Positions 1 through 6,570 of a stretch of 8,860 nt of DNA are shown here, piece after piece. Below the pieces are notes generated by a model. It searched no databases, had not been told where the DNA came from, and saw only the letters and a program-made list of their open reading frames with translations. Both the position numbers and the translations under genes were made by a program. The stretch comes from Bacteroidales bacterium (GTDB taxonomy: Bacteria > Bacteroidota > Bacteroidia > Bacteroidales > WRGA01). The stretch covers positions 1-8,860 of the forward strand of contig JAITHZ010000014.1 of the NCBI GenBank assembly GCA_031279795.1, read 5' to 3'. Position 1 is the stretch's first letter, and each line of letters starts with the position of its first letter.

Positions 1-59
1 ATATAATCACCTTTTTATTCTCAACTAACTTTCTTATTCTTAGCTAATTATCGTCGATT

Positions 60-92
60 ATCCGTCTCTGTGATAGAGACGGATGTTGTTTT
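60..92 (+). terminator. Rho-independent terminator of an upstream gene outside the window
   Basis: A perfect 10-bp inverted repeat (ATCCGTCTCT at 60-69 and AGAGACGGAT at 75-84) encloses a 5-base loop GTGAT. It is followed directly by the T-rich run GTTGTTTT (85-92). Stem, short loop and U-tract on the plus strand are the classic intrinsic terminator layout. No coding region ends inside the window before it, so it presumably ends a plus-strand gene lying left of position 1. The left flank lacks a strong A-tract, so activity in the other direction is less likely. Confidence 0.8.
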
Positions 93-163
93 ATGGTAGT
101 ACTCTATGAGTCAGTGGATTACGGCGATTTTTGCAGGTTTCTTTGGGATTTAGTTGCCCTGTT

Positions 164-194
164 GCATTTTCGCATGATGAAAATGCGTTTTCAT
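164..194. repeat. Overlapping, mutually exclusive inverted repeats upstream of the solute-binding-domain gene
   Basis: GCATTTT (164-170) can pair with AAAATGC (180-186). CGCAT (171-175) can pair with ATGCG (183-187). ATGAAAA (177-183) can pair with TTTTCAT (188-194) around the tetraloop TGCG. All three share the AAAATGCG core, so only one can form at a time. The block lies upstream of the candidate promoter at 225-232, so it would not be in that transcript. It could be a DNA operator, the leader of a longer transcript, or a chance product of AT-rich sequence. Function is unknown. Confidence 0.4.
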
Positions 195-224
195 TTGGTT
201 GAGTGTAATTTGGAAATTTAGTGC

Positions 225-232
225 TATCTTTG
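225..232 (+). promoter_or_regulatory. Candidate Bacteroidota promoter, -7 element TATCTTTG
   Basis: TATCTTTG matches the TAnnTTTG -7 consensus of Bacteroides housekeeping sigma factor promoters. It sits 24 bases before the ATG at 257, which would give a leader of under 20 nt. No well-placed TTTG -33 element is visible: TTTG occurs at 194-197 and 209-212, at the wrong distances, and only a weak TTG at 199-201 lies near the expected place. The short distance to the ATG argues against the in-frame GTG at 221 as the translation start. Confidence 0.5.
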
Positions 233-256
233 TCCAAAAAATCATATTATAGTTTT

Positions 257-1099
257 ATGAAAAATTACAAACAAATAACCATCTATGTAACACTGTTAGG
301 GGTAACAGTCATGCTGATGCTGTTGCTTTGGAGCTACGGCAAAAGTTCTCCCAGCGTAAAACGCATTACGGAAGATGTTCGGGATTTCGGTGAAATTTGC
401 AATGAGGGAATTCTGCGCGTAGCCACCGAATACAACCAGATTGGTTATTTTATAGACGGCGACACGGTTTCGGGTTTCCAATACGACTTGGTTTTGCTGT
501 TTGGAAAGGCAATGAACCTGCAAGTGGAAATTTATCCTGAAATGGATATGCAAAAAAGTATTGATGGACTGCAAAGCAGGAAATACGACATCATTGCACG
601 GAACCTGTCCATCACGGGAAGCCTGCGGAAAGGTATGAGTTTTACGCATCCTCTGATTCTGAACAAGCAAGTCCTTGTACAGCGAAAAGCCGAATTTAAT
701 CAAGGGCTTCACCCTGTTCGCAATCAACTGGATTTGGCAAGAAAAACGCTGTATATTCCCAAAAATTCCCCCAGTATGATGCGCATACGTAACTTGTCGG
801 TTGAAATTGGCGACACGGTTTATGTGGACGAAGTCGAGAAATATGGTGACGAGCAGTTGATTATCATGGTTGCCAAAGGCGATATTGATTATGCCGTATG
901 CGACGAAATCATTGCTCAAAAAAGCCAGGCAGTTTATCCTGAAATAGATATAGACACCGACATCAGTTTTACGCAACTCAATGCATGGGCAGTGCGGAAA
1001 GATTCGCCCGAATTGCTGGATAGCCTGAATACATGGATTAGCCGTTTGAAAAAAAGCAAGGAAATTGACAAAATTCAACGGAAATATTTTTCTTTTTAA
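257..1099 (+). CDS. Membrane-anchored family-3 solute-binding-domain protein (MltF N-domain-like, no lytic transglycosylase domain)
   Basis: This 280-residue protein begins with a short basic leader and a hydrophobic segment (about residues 7-25). No lipobox cysteine is visible, so it is a signal anchor or a cleaved signal peptide, and the rest should lie in the periplasm. The body (about 45-277) reads as a bacterial family-3 solute-binding fold: a 'GILRVATEYN' opening strand (51-60), 'GFQYDLVLLFGKAM' (73-86), 'YDIIARNLSIT' (110-120), 'KTLYIPKNSP' near the lobe crossover, and a 'DYAVCDE' strand (211-217). In MltF a similar module precedes a transglycosylase domain; here the protein stops at the end of the binding fold. 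No ABC permease or ATPase gene is nearby, so a sensing or muropeptide-binding role is as likely as transport. The ATG at 257 is preferred over the GTG at 221, which overlaps the candidate promoter. First gene of a probable three-gene operon; the ligand cannot be read from the sequence. Confidence 0.85.
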   Translation: MKNYKQITIYVTLLGVTVMLMLLLWSYGKSSPSVKRITEDVRDFGEICNEGILRVATEYNQIGYFIDGDTVSGFQYDLVLLFGKAMNLQVEIYPEMDMQKSIDGLQSRKYDIIARNLSITGSLRKGMSFTHPLILNKQVLVQRKAEFNQGLHPVRNQLDLARKTLYIPKNSPSMMRIRNLSVEIGDTVYVDEVEKYGDEQLIIMVAKGDIDYAVCDEIIAQKSQAVYPEIDIDTDISFTQLNAWAVRKDSPELLDSLNTWISRLKKSKEIDKIQRKYFSF

Positions 1100-1119
1100 T
1101 TCATTAAATATTATTTTTC

Positions 1120-1530
1120 ATGGATATTAAGACTTTTTTCAAGAATGACCGCTTTGCCAACTTTTCCGGGATTGAATTGTTGGAAGTGGGCAACGGATAT
1201 GCCAAGGCGAAAATGACCATTGCCGATATGCACCTGAACGGCGGAAATGTCGTGCAGGGCGGAGCATTGTTTACGCTGGCCGACTTGGCTTTTGCGGCAG
1301 CAGTCAATTCCCATGCCCAGCTGACGTTGTCCATCCAAAGCAGTATTCACATTTTCAAGTCAGGAAAATCCGGCGAAACGCTCTATGCCGAAGCGAAAGA
1401 GGTTTACAGTCATCCCAAACTCTGCAATTGCGAAGTACGCCTCACCAGTGCGGCAGGCGAACTGGTAGCCACTTTTGTTGGCACAGCTTACCGTAAAAAC
1501 GTGCAATTACCTTTTAAACCTATTGAATAA
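1120..1530 (+). CDS. PaaI-family hotdog-fold acyl-CoA thioesterase
   Basis: The 136-residue length and pattern fit single-domain hotdog thioesterases of the PaaI/YdiI type, which hydrolyse acyl-CoA or aryl-acyl-CoA thioesters in the cytoplasm, normally as dimers or tetramers. The signature segment is 'HLNGGNVVQGG' (38-48), followed by 'TLADLAFAAA' (52-61). D55 in the TLAD motif occupies the position of the catalytic carboxylate of this family. The usual His of the 'HGG' motif is Gln here (Q46); I recall the same change in Bacteroidota relatives, so it is probably a subfamily trait rather than damage. The later strands ('SIQSSIHIFKSG', 'ATFVGTAYRK') match the hotdog sheet. The gene lies 20 bases after the solute-binding-domain gene and 20 bases before tilS, so it is probably co-transcribed. 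The physiological acyl-CoA is unknown. Confidence 0.88.
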   Translation: MDIKTFFKNDRFANFSGIELLEVGNGYAKAKMTIADMHLNGGNVVQGGALFTLADLAFAAAVNSHAQLTLSIQSSIHIFKSGKSGETLYAEAKEVYSHPKLCNCEVRLTSAAGELVATFVGTAYRKNVQLPFKPIE

Positions 1531-1550
1531 CGATTTATTTCTCATATCCA

Positions 1551-2891
1551 ATGCTTCTACGAACAAAAGAATTTATCGAACAGCAACAGCTTCTTTCCTC
1601 TGGAGATACGGTTGTTATTGGCGTCAGCGGCGGTTCCGATTCAGTGGCGCTGCTGGATATCCTGCATCGGCTTGATTATACCTGCGTGGTTTGCCATTGC
1701 AACTTTCATTTACGTGGCGCCGAATCGTTGCGTGACGAAAATTTTGTCCGCGAACTTGCGGCTTCTTACAGGTTACCGTTCATTAAAGCTGATTTCGACA
1801 CGGTTGCCTATTCCAAATTGCATGGATCGTCCATCGAAATGGCTGCAAGAGAGTTGCGTTACAACTGGTTCGAAGAAATGCGCTGTATTCATAATGCACA
1901 GGCCATTGCCGTTGCACATCAGCAAAACGATGCTGTTGAAACGATGCTGATGAATCTGGCGCGGGGCGCGGGTATACGCGGATTGACAGGTATCCGGCCC
2001 CAGAACGGTTATGTTGTCAGGCCGCTGTTACCGTTGTTCCGGCATGAAATCATTGCGTATCTGAAAGAACGGAATTTGCAATTTATTACAGACAGTTCCA
2101 ATGACAACCTGAACCATACGCGCAATTTCATCCGGCATGAAATTATTCCACTTTTCGAAAAAATAAACACTGGCTTTTGTCGTACTATGCAGCAGACAAA
2201 TGCGTACTTATCTGGTACAGAGCAGTTTTACTTACAGGCTATTCAGCATTGGACGGAAAAAGCGGTAGAGAAGCTGGACGATATTACGGTAATTTCCATT
2301 ACCGAACTTCGTGCATCGCCTGCGCCTGAAACGTTGCTTTTTGAAATTCTGACACCTTTCGGATTCAATCCGCCAACAATTGCTGATATTCACGCTGGAT
2401 TGGATGCTATACCCGGGAAGACATTTTTTTCCTCAAACAATTGTTTCCGGTTAATCAAAGACCGTGAAAAACTGATTGTTATCCGGATAAACCGTGAGCC
2501 CAAAAACGCTTTCTTGATTGAACAGGGCGCCGAAGCGATATTTTATCCTGTAAATCTTGCATTTACTGTAGTTGAAAACAGTACATCATTTCAGTTTCAG
2601 CACGATAAAAATATAGCTTATGTTGATTTCGACAAAATTCAATTTCCCTTAAAAATAAAACGCTGGGAACAAGGAGATTGGTTTGTTCCTTTTGGAATGA
2701 AAGGGCGCAAGAAAATCAGTGATTTCTTCTCTGACAACAAATTGAATCTGATCGAAAAAGAAAATGCGTGGTTGATGTGCACCGCTTCCCAGGATATAGT
2801 CTGGGTAGTCGGCCATCGCTCTGACAACCGTTACCGAATTGATGAAAAAACGCGAAAGATACTTGTTGTTTCGTATTTTCCAGCTTCGTAG
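1551..2891 (+). CDS. tilS: tRNA(Ile)-lysidine synthetase TilS
   Basis: TilS uses ATP to attach lysine to C34 of the CAU-anticodon tRNA-Ile, switching its decoding from AUG to AUA; it is essential in most bacteria. The 446-residue protein carries the N-type ATP pyrophosphatase P-loop 'SGGSDS' at 26-31. The second active-site motif, 'HQQNDAVET' (123-131), corresponds to the usual HHxDDxxET; its first Asp is Asn, but the Asp and Glu normally taken as catalytic (D127, E130) are kept. 'RPLLPLFRHEI' (157-167) and 'DSSN...TRNFIRHEIIP' (181-200) are further family signatures. Residues from about 360 to the end ('RWEQGDWFVPFGMKGRKKISDFF') form the TilS C-terminal tRNA-binding domain, so the gene is full length. 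It is the last gene of the plus-strand set. Its stop lies 19 bases from the stop of the convergent rtcB, with no obvious terminator hairpin between them. Confidence 0.97.
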   Translation: MLLRTKEFIEQQQLLSSGDTVVIGVSGGSDSVALLDILHRLDYTCVVCHCNFHLRGAESLRDENFVRELAASYRLPFIKADFDTVAYSKLHGSSIEMAARELRYNWFEEMRCIHNAQAIAVAHQQNDAVETMLMNLARGAGIRGLTGIRPQNGYVVRPLLPLFRHEIIAYLKERNLQFITDSSNDNLNHTRNFIRHEIIPLFEKINTGFCRTMQQTNAYLSGTEQFYLQAIQHWTEKAVEKLDDITVISITELRASPAPETLLFEILTPFGFNPPTIADIHAGLDAIPGKTFFSSNNCFRLIKDREKLIVIRINREPKNAFLIEQGAEAIFYPVNLAFTVVENSTSFQFQHDKNIAYVDFDKIQFPLKIKRWEQGDWFVPFGMKGRKKISDFFSDNKLNLIEKENAWLMCTASQDIVWVVGHRSDNRYRIDEKTRKILVVSYFPAS

Positions 2892-2910
2892 AAAATGATA
2901 AATCAGTTTC

Positions 2911-4308
2911 TTATTCTTTATTCATTCGCACTATGCGGGGCATGAATTTTCCCTGAATGGTAATCAATTCTTTTTGAAAGTCCATCACCCTGTCTATGTT
3001 CTTGTATGCCAGGGGAGCTTCTTCCACGCTGCCGCCTATAAGTTGAACATTTGCACTGGCCAGCATCTTTTTGAGCGCCGACTGCGTGAAATTTTCTTTT
3101 GCTCTCTGGCGAGACATTGCACGTCCTGCTCCATGAGAGGCAGAACTTAGCGATTCGGATCTTCCACATCCTGTGACTAAATACCCCGACGTGGTCATAC
3201 TCCCCGGTATGATGCCATGTTCGCCCGTATGCGCAGGAGTTGCTCCCTTGCGGTGTACAATCGCTTCCCGTCCATCGCTCAGGAGTTCTTTCCATGCGAA
3301 ATTATGATGGTTTCCAATGGTTTTCATTATATTCAATCCCAAGGCTTTTGCCAGATTGCGGTGAATACACTCGTGACATGCTTTGGCGTAATCTCCTGCC
3401 AGATTCATACTCATCCAATAGGCTTGCCCTGCTTCCGAGTCCATATCTAACCAGGCGAAATGTCCGGCTTCACGGGGCAATCGGCACCGTTCACGGGCGA
3501 TTTCGCTGTAATGGCGGGCGATCTCCGTTCCCAAACCGCGTGATCCGGAATGCGACAGCAGGGCGGTATATCGTCCTGCCGGTAAATCCAACGTGTTTTC
3601 TTCAACTAATTCCAATTCGCCAAATTCCACAAAATGGTTACCGCCGCCGGAAGAACCTAATTGCCGGATTGCTTTCCCATGCAAGTTCTTCATGAAAGCA
3701 TCTGTTTGAAATTCAGAACGTTCCAGAATGTTGTGTCGTTGAGAAAATCCAATTCCGCCCTCCATGCCGAAGTGTGTATTTTCTTTCAATGCCTGTTTGA
3801 TTTGATATGCATAACGGTTTAAAAAAGCAGACATTTCATCAAAAATAGATAGTTCCATCCGGCAACCGATATCCACGCCAACAGCATAGGGAATGACTGC
3901 TCGTTCAACAGCCAGCACTCCGCCTATCGGCAAACCGTAACCGGCATGTGCATCAGCCATCAACGCACCGGCCATGGAAACCGGCAAACGCATGGCAAGT
4001 TCCATTTGCTGTTTGGCGATGGGTTCAATGTATTTTCCTCCATAGGTTTTGAAAGCCAACGCCTTTTCGTGTAATTCATAGGCTGTGAATGTTTTTGTTT
4101 CTGATGGTGGACAAAAATGTTCCGCCAGTTTGCCCCAGACTTCATTGCCAATAAATGCTTGCGGGGTTTTGCGTATTTGCTCCAATACCCGAATAATCGT
4201 TTCTTTCGTGTCGCGTTTGCAGTGTTTTGAAATGATACTCATAGCCAGACTGCGCGACACATTATTTATATAACCGATTTTACTTAATTCTTTCAGTCGT
4301 ATTTTCAT
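2911..4308 (-). CDS. rtcB: RtcB-family RNA ligase (3'-phosphate/5'-hydroxyl)
   Basis: RtcB joins RNA 3'-phosphate or 2',3'-cyclic phosphate ends to 5'-hydroxyl ends using GTP and Mn2+. In bacteria it serves RNA repair. Counting 465 residues from the ATG at 4308, the expected active site is complete: 'GVDIGCRM' with D146 and C149, 'GGGNHFVEFGE' with H225, 'LSHSGSRG' with H253, 'GNHHNF' with H334/H335 as metal ligands, and 'SSASHGAGRAMSR' with H392 as the likely guanylylated histidine. The N-terminal 50 residues, with 'LAMSIISKH', match the longer Bacteroidota form rather than the roughly 408-residue E. coli protein. An in-frame TTG upstream at 4341 would add 11 residues and is less likely than the ATG. 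The gene follows the S4-domain gene by 44 bases with no clear promoter between, and it converges on tilS. No archease, RtcA, RtcR or PrfH gene is in the window. Confidence 0.95.
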   Translation of the reverse strand: MKIRLKELSKIGYINNVSRSLAMSIISKHCKRDTKETIIRVLEQIRKTPQAFIGNEVWGKLAEHFCPPSETKTFTAYELHEKALAFKTYGGKYIEPIAKQQMELAMRLPVSMAGALMADAHAGYGLPIGGVLAVERAVIPYAVGVDIGCRMELSIFDEMSAFLNRYAYQIKQALKENTHFGMEGGIGFSQRHNILERSEFQTDAFMKNLHGKAIRQLGSSGGGNHFVEFGELELVEENTLDLPAGRYTALLSHSGSRGLGTEIARHYSEIARERCRLPREAGHFAWLDMDSEAGQAYWMSMNLAGDYAKACHECIHRNLAKALGLNIMKTIGNHHNFAWKELLSDGREAIVHRKGATPAHTGEHGIIPGSMTTSGYLVTGCGRSESLSSASHGAGRAMSRQRAKENFTQSALKKMLASANVQLIGGSVEEAPLAYKNIDRVMDFQKELITIQGKFMPRIVRMNKE

Positions 4309-4352
4309 TTTGAATGAATGTATAATTTCCCATAGCAGCAAAGGACATAAAA

Positions 4353-4769
4353 CTAAGAATCGAAATCAAAGTCGACATCATCCATACATTGCGGAACGGC
4401 AAAAGCGTCCAGGTCGCGACGTTCTTTTTTGGTAGGGCGGCCGACGCCTTTCTCGCGGTTTACAAAGCCGTTTATTTTCTCCAGTTCGAGAATTTCGTAC
4501 TGATCTGGCGTGGTGACATTCTCAATGTAATCGGGAACGAGTTTAGCGCTCATTCGCCGTTCGACAAGCGCCAGCACTTTAAACGAATACGTGATCGGAG
4601 GCTTGCGTATTTGCACCATATCGCCGACTTTTATCATCCGCGAGGCTTTTACCGACATGCTGTTCATCATCACGCGTCCTTTTTTGCATGCTTCTACGGC
4701 GGACGTCCGGCTCTTGAACAGACGTGTAGCCCACATCCACTTGTCAATTCTAACTTCTGTTGTTTCCAT
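4353..4769 (-). CDS. hslR: S4-domain RNA-binding protein, Hsp15/HslR homologue
   Basis: The 138-residue protein has an S4 RNA-binding domain at about residues 6-65 ('RIDKWMWATRLFKSRTSAVEACKKGRV', quoted here only as the region 7-33). A conserved basic motif, 'GRPTKKERRDLD' (110-121), and an acidic tail of alternating Asp and Phe (130-137) follow. This order matches Hsp15, a cytoplasmic heat-shock protein. In E. coli Hsp15 binds free 50S subunits that still carry peptidyl-tRNA after premature dissociation and helps recycle them. The first codon lies one base after the stop of the GNAT gene, so translational coupling is likely; rtcB follows after 44 bases. No heat-shock promoter is visible, so regulation like that of the E. 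coli gene cannot be claimed. Confidence 0.9.
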   Translation of the reverse strand: METTEVRIDKWMWATRLFKSRTSAVEACKKGRVMMNSMSVKASRMIKVGDMVQIRKPPITYSFKVLALVERRMSAKLVPDYIENVTTPDQYEILELEKINGFVNREKGVGRPTKKERRDLDAFAVPQCMDDVDFDFDS

Positions 4770-4770
4770 A

Positions 4771-5307
4771 TTATGCGGTTTGTGAAATCAATAACTGTAA
4801 CAAATAAACATCCCTAAATGTGTCGCCGACTTTTATCCATTTTTGCAATTTTCCCGAAATGAGGAAACCACAACGTTGAAAAAGGCGCAGGCTTGTGTCG
4901 TTGCTTTCGGGAATGTGTACATATAACTGTTTTATTTTCAGGTATTGAAATGCATATCCTTTCATGAGCAGCAACGATTGTTCGGCCAATCCTCTGTTGC
5001 GGTAATTTTTGTCAATCAATATTCCTATTTCAGCCCGTTCATGAAACGGGTCAAAATTAAATAAATCAACAGCTCCAATCGTTTCGAAGTTTTCTTTCAG
5101 TATTATCATTAATCGCAGCTGTTTGATTTCATAAATATTTTGAAACGATTCTTCAATGTAGCGGCGAAGCGAAAAACGTGACCATGGCGAGAGCGTATTT
5201 CCGTTGCTCCACAGGGAGGTATCGTTTTCCCAACGATAAAGAATATCAATATCTTCCGGCTCAAGCGCTCGAAGCCGAATACTTTCATTTTCGAACATAT
5301 TTTTCAT
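4771..5307 (-). CDS. GNAT-family N-acetyltransferase (RimJ/SpeG-like)
   Basis: The 178-residue protein has the GNAT acetyl-CoA-dependent acetyltransferase layout: 'RLRALEPEDIDILYRWEND' at 11-29, a central strand 'IGAVDLFNFDP' (77-87), the pyrophosphate-binding motif A 'RNRGLAEQSL' (103-112), and motif B with N136 and 'LFQRCGF' (142-148). The spacing and the 'GKLQKWIKVGDTFRDVYLLQ' ending resemble the Acetyltransf_3 group that includes ribosomal-protein acetyltransferases (RimJ/RimL) and spermidine acetyltransferase (SpeG). The substrate cannot be chosen from sequence alone. Two ATG codons are close together (5307 and 5298); the first is used here, and the second would remove three residues. 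The gene sits between the HAD gene (39 bases upstream) and the S4 gene (one base downstream). That position makes a target among ribosomal proteins or translation factors conceivable, but this is inference. Confidence 0.9.
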   Translation of the reverse strand: MKNMFENESIRLRALEPEDIDILYRWENDTSLWSNGNTLSPWSRFSLRRYIEESFQNIYEIKQLRLMIILKENFETIGAVDLFNFDPFHERAEIGILIDKNYRNRGLAEQSLLLMKGYAFQYLKIKQLYVHIPESNDTSLRLFQRCGFLISGKLQKWIKVGDTFRDVYLLQLLISQTA

Positions 5308-5346
5308 GAATTATAAAGATTTAAATTTTTTTGTTTCGCTTCTTGT

Positions 5347-5787
5347 CTATTTTCGTTCCAGACTTTCGCCCAAGCGAATGAGAAAATTCTTTTTTCGTTT
5401 GGAATATACAGAACCGACGATTTCTTCAAAGGAAGAATACATGTCGTGTGGATTTTTCATCAGTTTGTAAATAACGCCCCAGTCGGGAATTCCTCCCAAA
5501 TTGCAATCATCAATAAATACATCGGCATTCAGTTTGCGGCACCCCTGCATTTCGGTGTCGTCTTCGGGTGAATTACGGTTTACGGCATAAAATTCCAATC
5601 CTTTTTTCCGGCAATAGGCAACGGCCTCATCCAACAGTTCACCTTCTCTTACTGTCCAAAGAATTAGCTGATGCTGTTCCTCGCGCTGCAATCGTTTCAG
5701 GGTTTCAATGGCAAAGGGAATTTCCTTTCCAATTCTTGGATACGCATGTTCTACTATCGTTCCATCGAAATCTACTGCAATAATCAT
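5347..5787 (-). CDS. HAD-superfamily hydrolase, BT0820-like
   Basis: This small 146-residue cytoplasmic HAD protein has motif I 'VDFDGTI' with nucleophile D6 and acid/base D8, motif II 'LILWTVREG' with T45, a conserved Lys region around K85 ('GCRKLNADV'), and motif IV 'VFIDDCNLGG' with D93 and D94. With all four motifs present it should be an active Mg2+-dependent phosphatase. It closely resembles the Bacteroides protein family known from the BT0820 structure, whose substrate I do not know. The short insert between motifs I and II means there is no large cap domain, which often goes with larger or macromolecular substrates. It is the first gene after the candidate promoter at 5863-5870 and leads the HAD-GNAT-hslR-rtcB series. 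The last 20 residues are basic ('SKRKKNF'). Confidence 0.9.
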   Translation of the reverse strand: MIIAVDFDGTIVEHAYPRIGKEIPFAIETLKRLQREEQHQLILWTVREGELLDEAVAYCRKKGLEFYAVNRNSPEDDTEMQGCRKLNADVFIDDCNLGGIPDWGVIYKLMKNPHDMYSSFEEIVGSVYSKRKKNFLIRLGESLERK

Positions 5788-5862
5788 ACTCTTATCTTAT
5801 TTTATAGTTTATTTGTATTATTTTATTTTACAAGTTTGCAATTTGTAACCAAAATGAGTTTT

Positions 5863-5870
5863 CAAAGATA
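5863..5870 (-). promoter_or_regulatory. Candidate Bacteroidota promoter, -7 element TATCTTTG, for the HAD-GNAT-hslR-rtcB series
   Basis: On the minus strand the sequence reads TATCTTTG, the same octamer as at 225-232 and a match to the TAnnTTTG -7 consensus. It lies about 75 bases before the ATG at 5787, in the only gap above 100 bases on the minus-strand side (5788-5919). The expected -33 position holds a T-rich stretch rather than a clear TTTG. The leader would be AT-rich and about 70 nt long. There is no terminator hairpin between recR and this site, so some read-through from recR is also possible. Confidence 0.5.
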
Positions 5871-5919
5871 GATGAAATTCTTCAGGAAAAAATTTAATTT
5901 ATTGATTAATCGTTGTTTT

Positions 5920-6549
5920 TTAATTTAATTTAAATGATTCGCTAAACAGTGTACGATTCACAATGGAGCGTCCCAGCGTAATTTCGTCGGCATATTCCAA
6001 TTCGTCTCCGATAGATACGCCTCGAGCTATCACTGTTGTTTTCAGATCTTTAAAGCCAGAAAGTTTTCTAAAAATATAAAAATTCGTTGCATCTCCTTCC
6101 ATCGTAGCGCTGAGTGCCAGAATAACTTCCGTAATGCCTTCTGCCGAAATTCTGGTTATCAAACTGTCTATTTCAAGATTGCCTGGCCCGATTCCATCTA
6201 CCGGCGAAATAATACCTCCCAGCACGTGATATAACCCGTTGAATTGCAATGTGTTTTCGATAACCAGTACATCCTTGATATTTTCTACGACGCATACTGT
6301 GTGCTGGACGCGGTTCTGATTGGAACAAATGGCGCACACTGCTGTATCGGAAATATTGTGACATACGCGACAATAATTCACTTCGTTTTTCAGCTTTATC
6401 AGCGATTCGGCAAAGCCGGTGACCATTTCATGATCCTGCCGAAGAAGATATAAAACCAGCCGGAGCGCTGTTTTTCTGCCAATTCCGGGGAGTTTTGAAA
6501 ATTCGTTTACTGCATTTTCCAGCAAACGAGAGGGATATGCTTGATTCAT
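5920..6549 (-). CDS. recR: Recombination mediator protein RecR
   Basis: RecR acts with RecO (and RecF) to load RecA on SSB-coated single-stranded DNA during gap repair. The 209-residue protein has the full domain order: an N-terminal helix-hairpin-helix region ('KLPGIGRKTALRLVLYLL', 19-36), a four-cysteine zinc motif C60-x2-C63-x8-C72-x2-C75, and a Toprim domain from about 83 ('VCVVENIKDVLVIE'). 'YHVLGGIISPVDGIGP' (107-122) and the C-terminal 'ARGVSIGDELEYADEITLGRS' region (175-195) complete the family pattern. Length is normal for the family. It starts 21 bases after the stop of the cytidylyltransferase gene, in the same direction, with no promoter visible in the gap, so it may be transcribed from upstream. 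Confidence 0.97.
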   Translation of the reverse strand: MNQAYPSRLLENAVNEFSKLPGIGRKTALRLVLYLLRQDHEMVTGFAESLIKLKNEVNYCRVCHNISDTAVCAICSNQNRVQHTVCVVENIKDVLVIENTLQFNGLYHVLGGIISPVDGIGPGNLEIDSLITRISAEGITEVILALSATMEGDATNFYIFRKLSGFKDLKTTVIARGVSIGDELEYADEITLGRSIVNRTLFSESFKLN

Positions 6550-6570
6550 TAGTAATTAGTAGTAATTGTT

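Noticed and set aside
221..256. GTG start at 221 for the solute-binding-domain protein, adding 12 residues.
   Set aside because: The GTG overlaps the candidate -7 promoter element, and the ATG at 257 gives a normal basic-plus-hydrophobic N-terminus.
296..1078. A 260-codon open frame on the minus strand opposite the solute-binding-domain gene.
   Set aside because: The translation shows no recognisable domain and has the biased composition of an antisense shadow, while the plus-strand frame is clearly a conserved binding protein.
3217..3695. Two overlapping plus-strand open frames inside rtcB.
   Set aside because: They lie opposite an intact RtcB with every active-site motif, and their translations match nothing I know.
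4309..4341. Upstream TTG start for rtcB, adding 11 residues.
   Set aside because: The ATG at 4308 gives the N-terminus 'MKIRLKEL' that fits the family; the extra residues look non-coding.
4389..4817. A 142-codon plus-strand frame opposite hslR.
   Set aside because: It spans the hslR/GNAT junction on the wrong strand and has no family resemblance; hslR is intact.
5880..5919. Possible terminator after recR.
   Set aside because: The stretch is AT-rich, but I find no stable stem, only scattered TTAAT/ATTAA matches.
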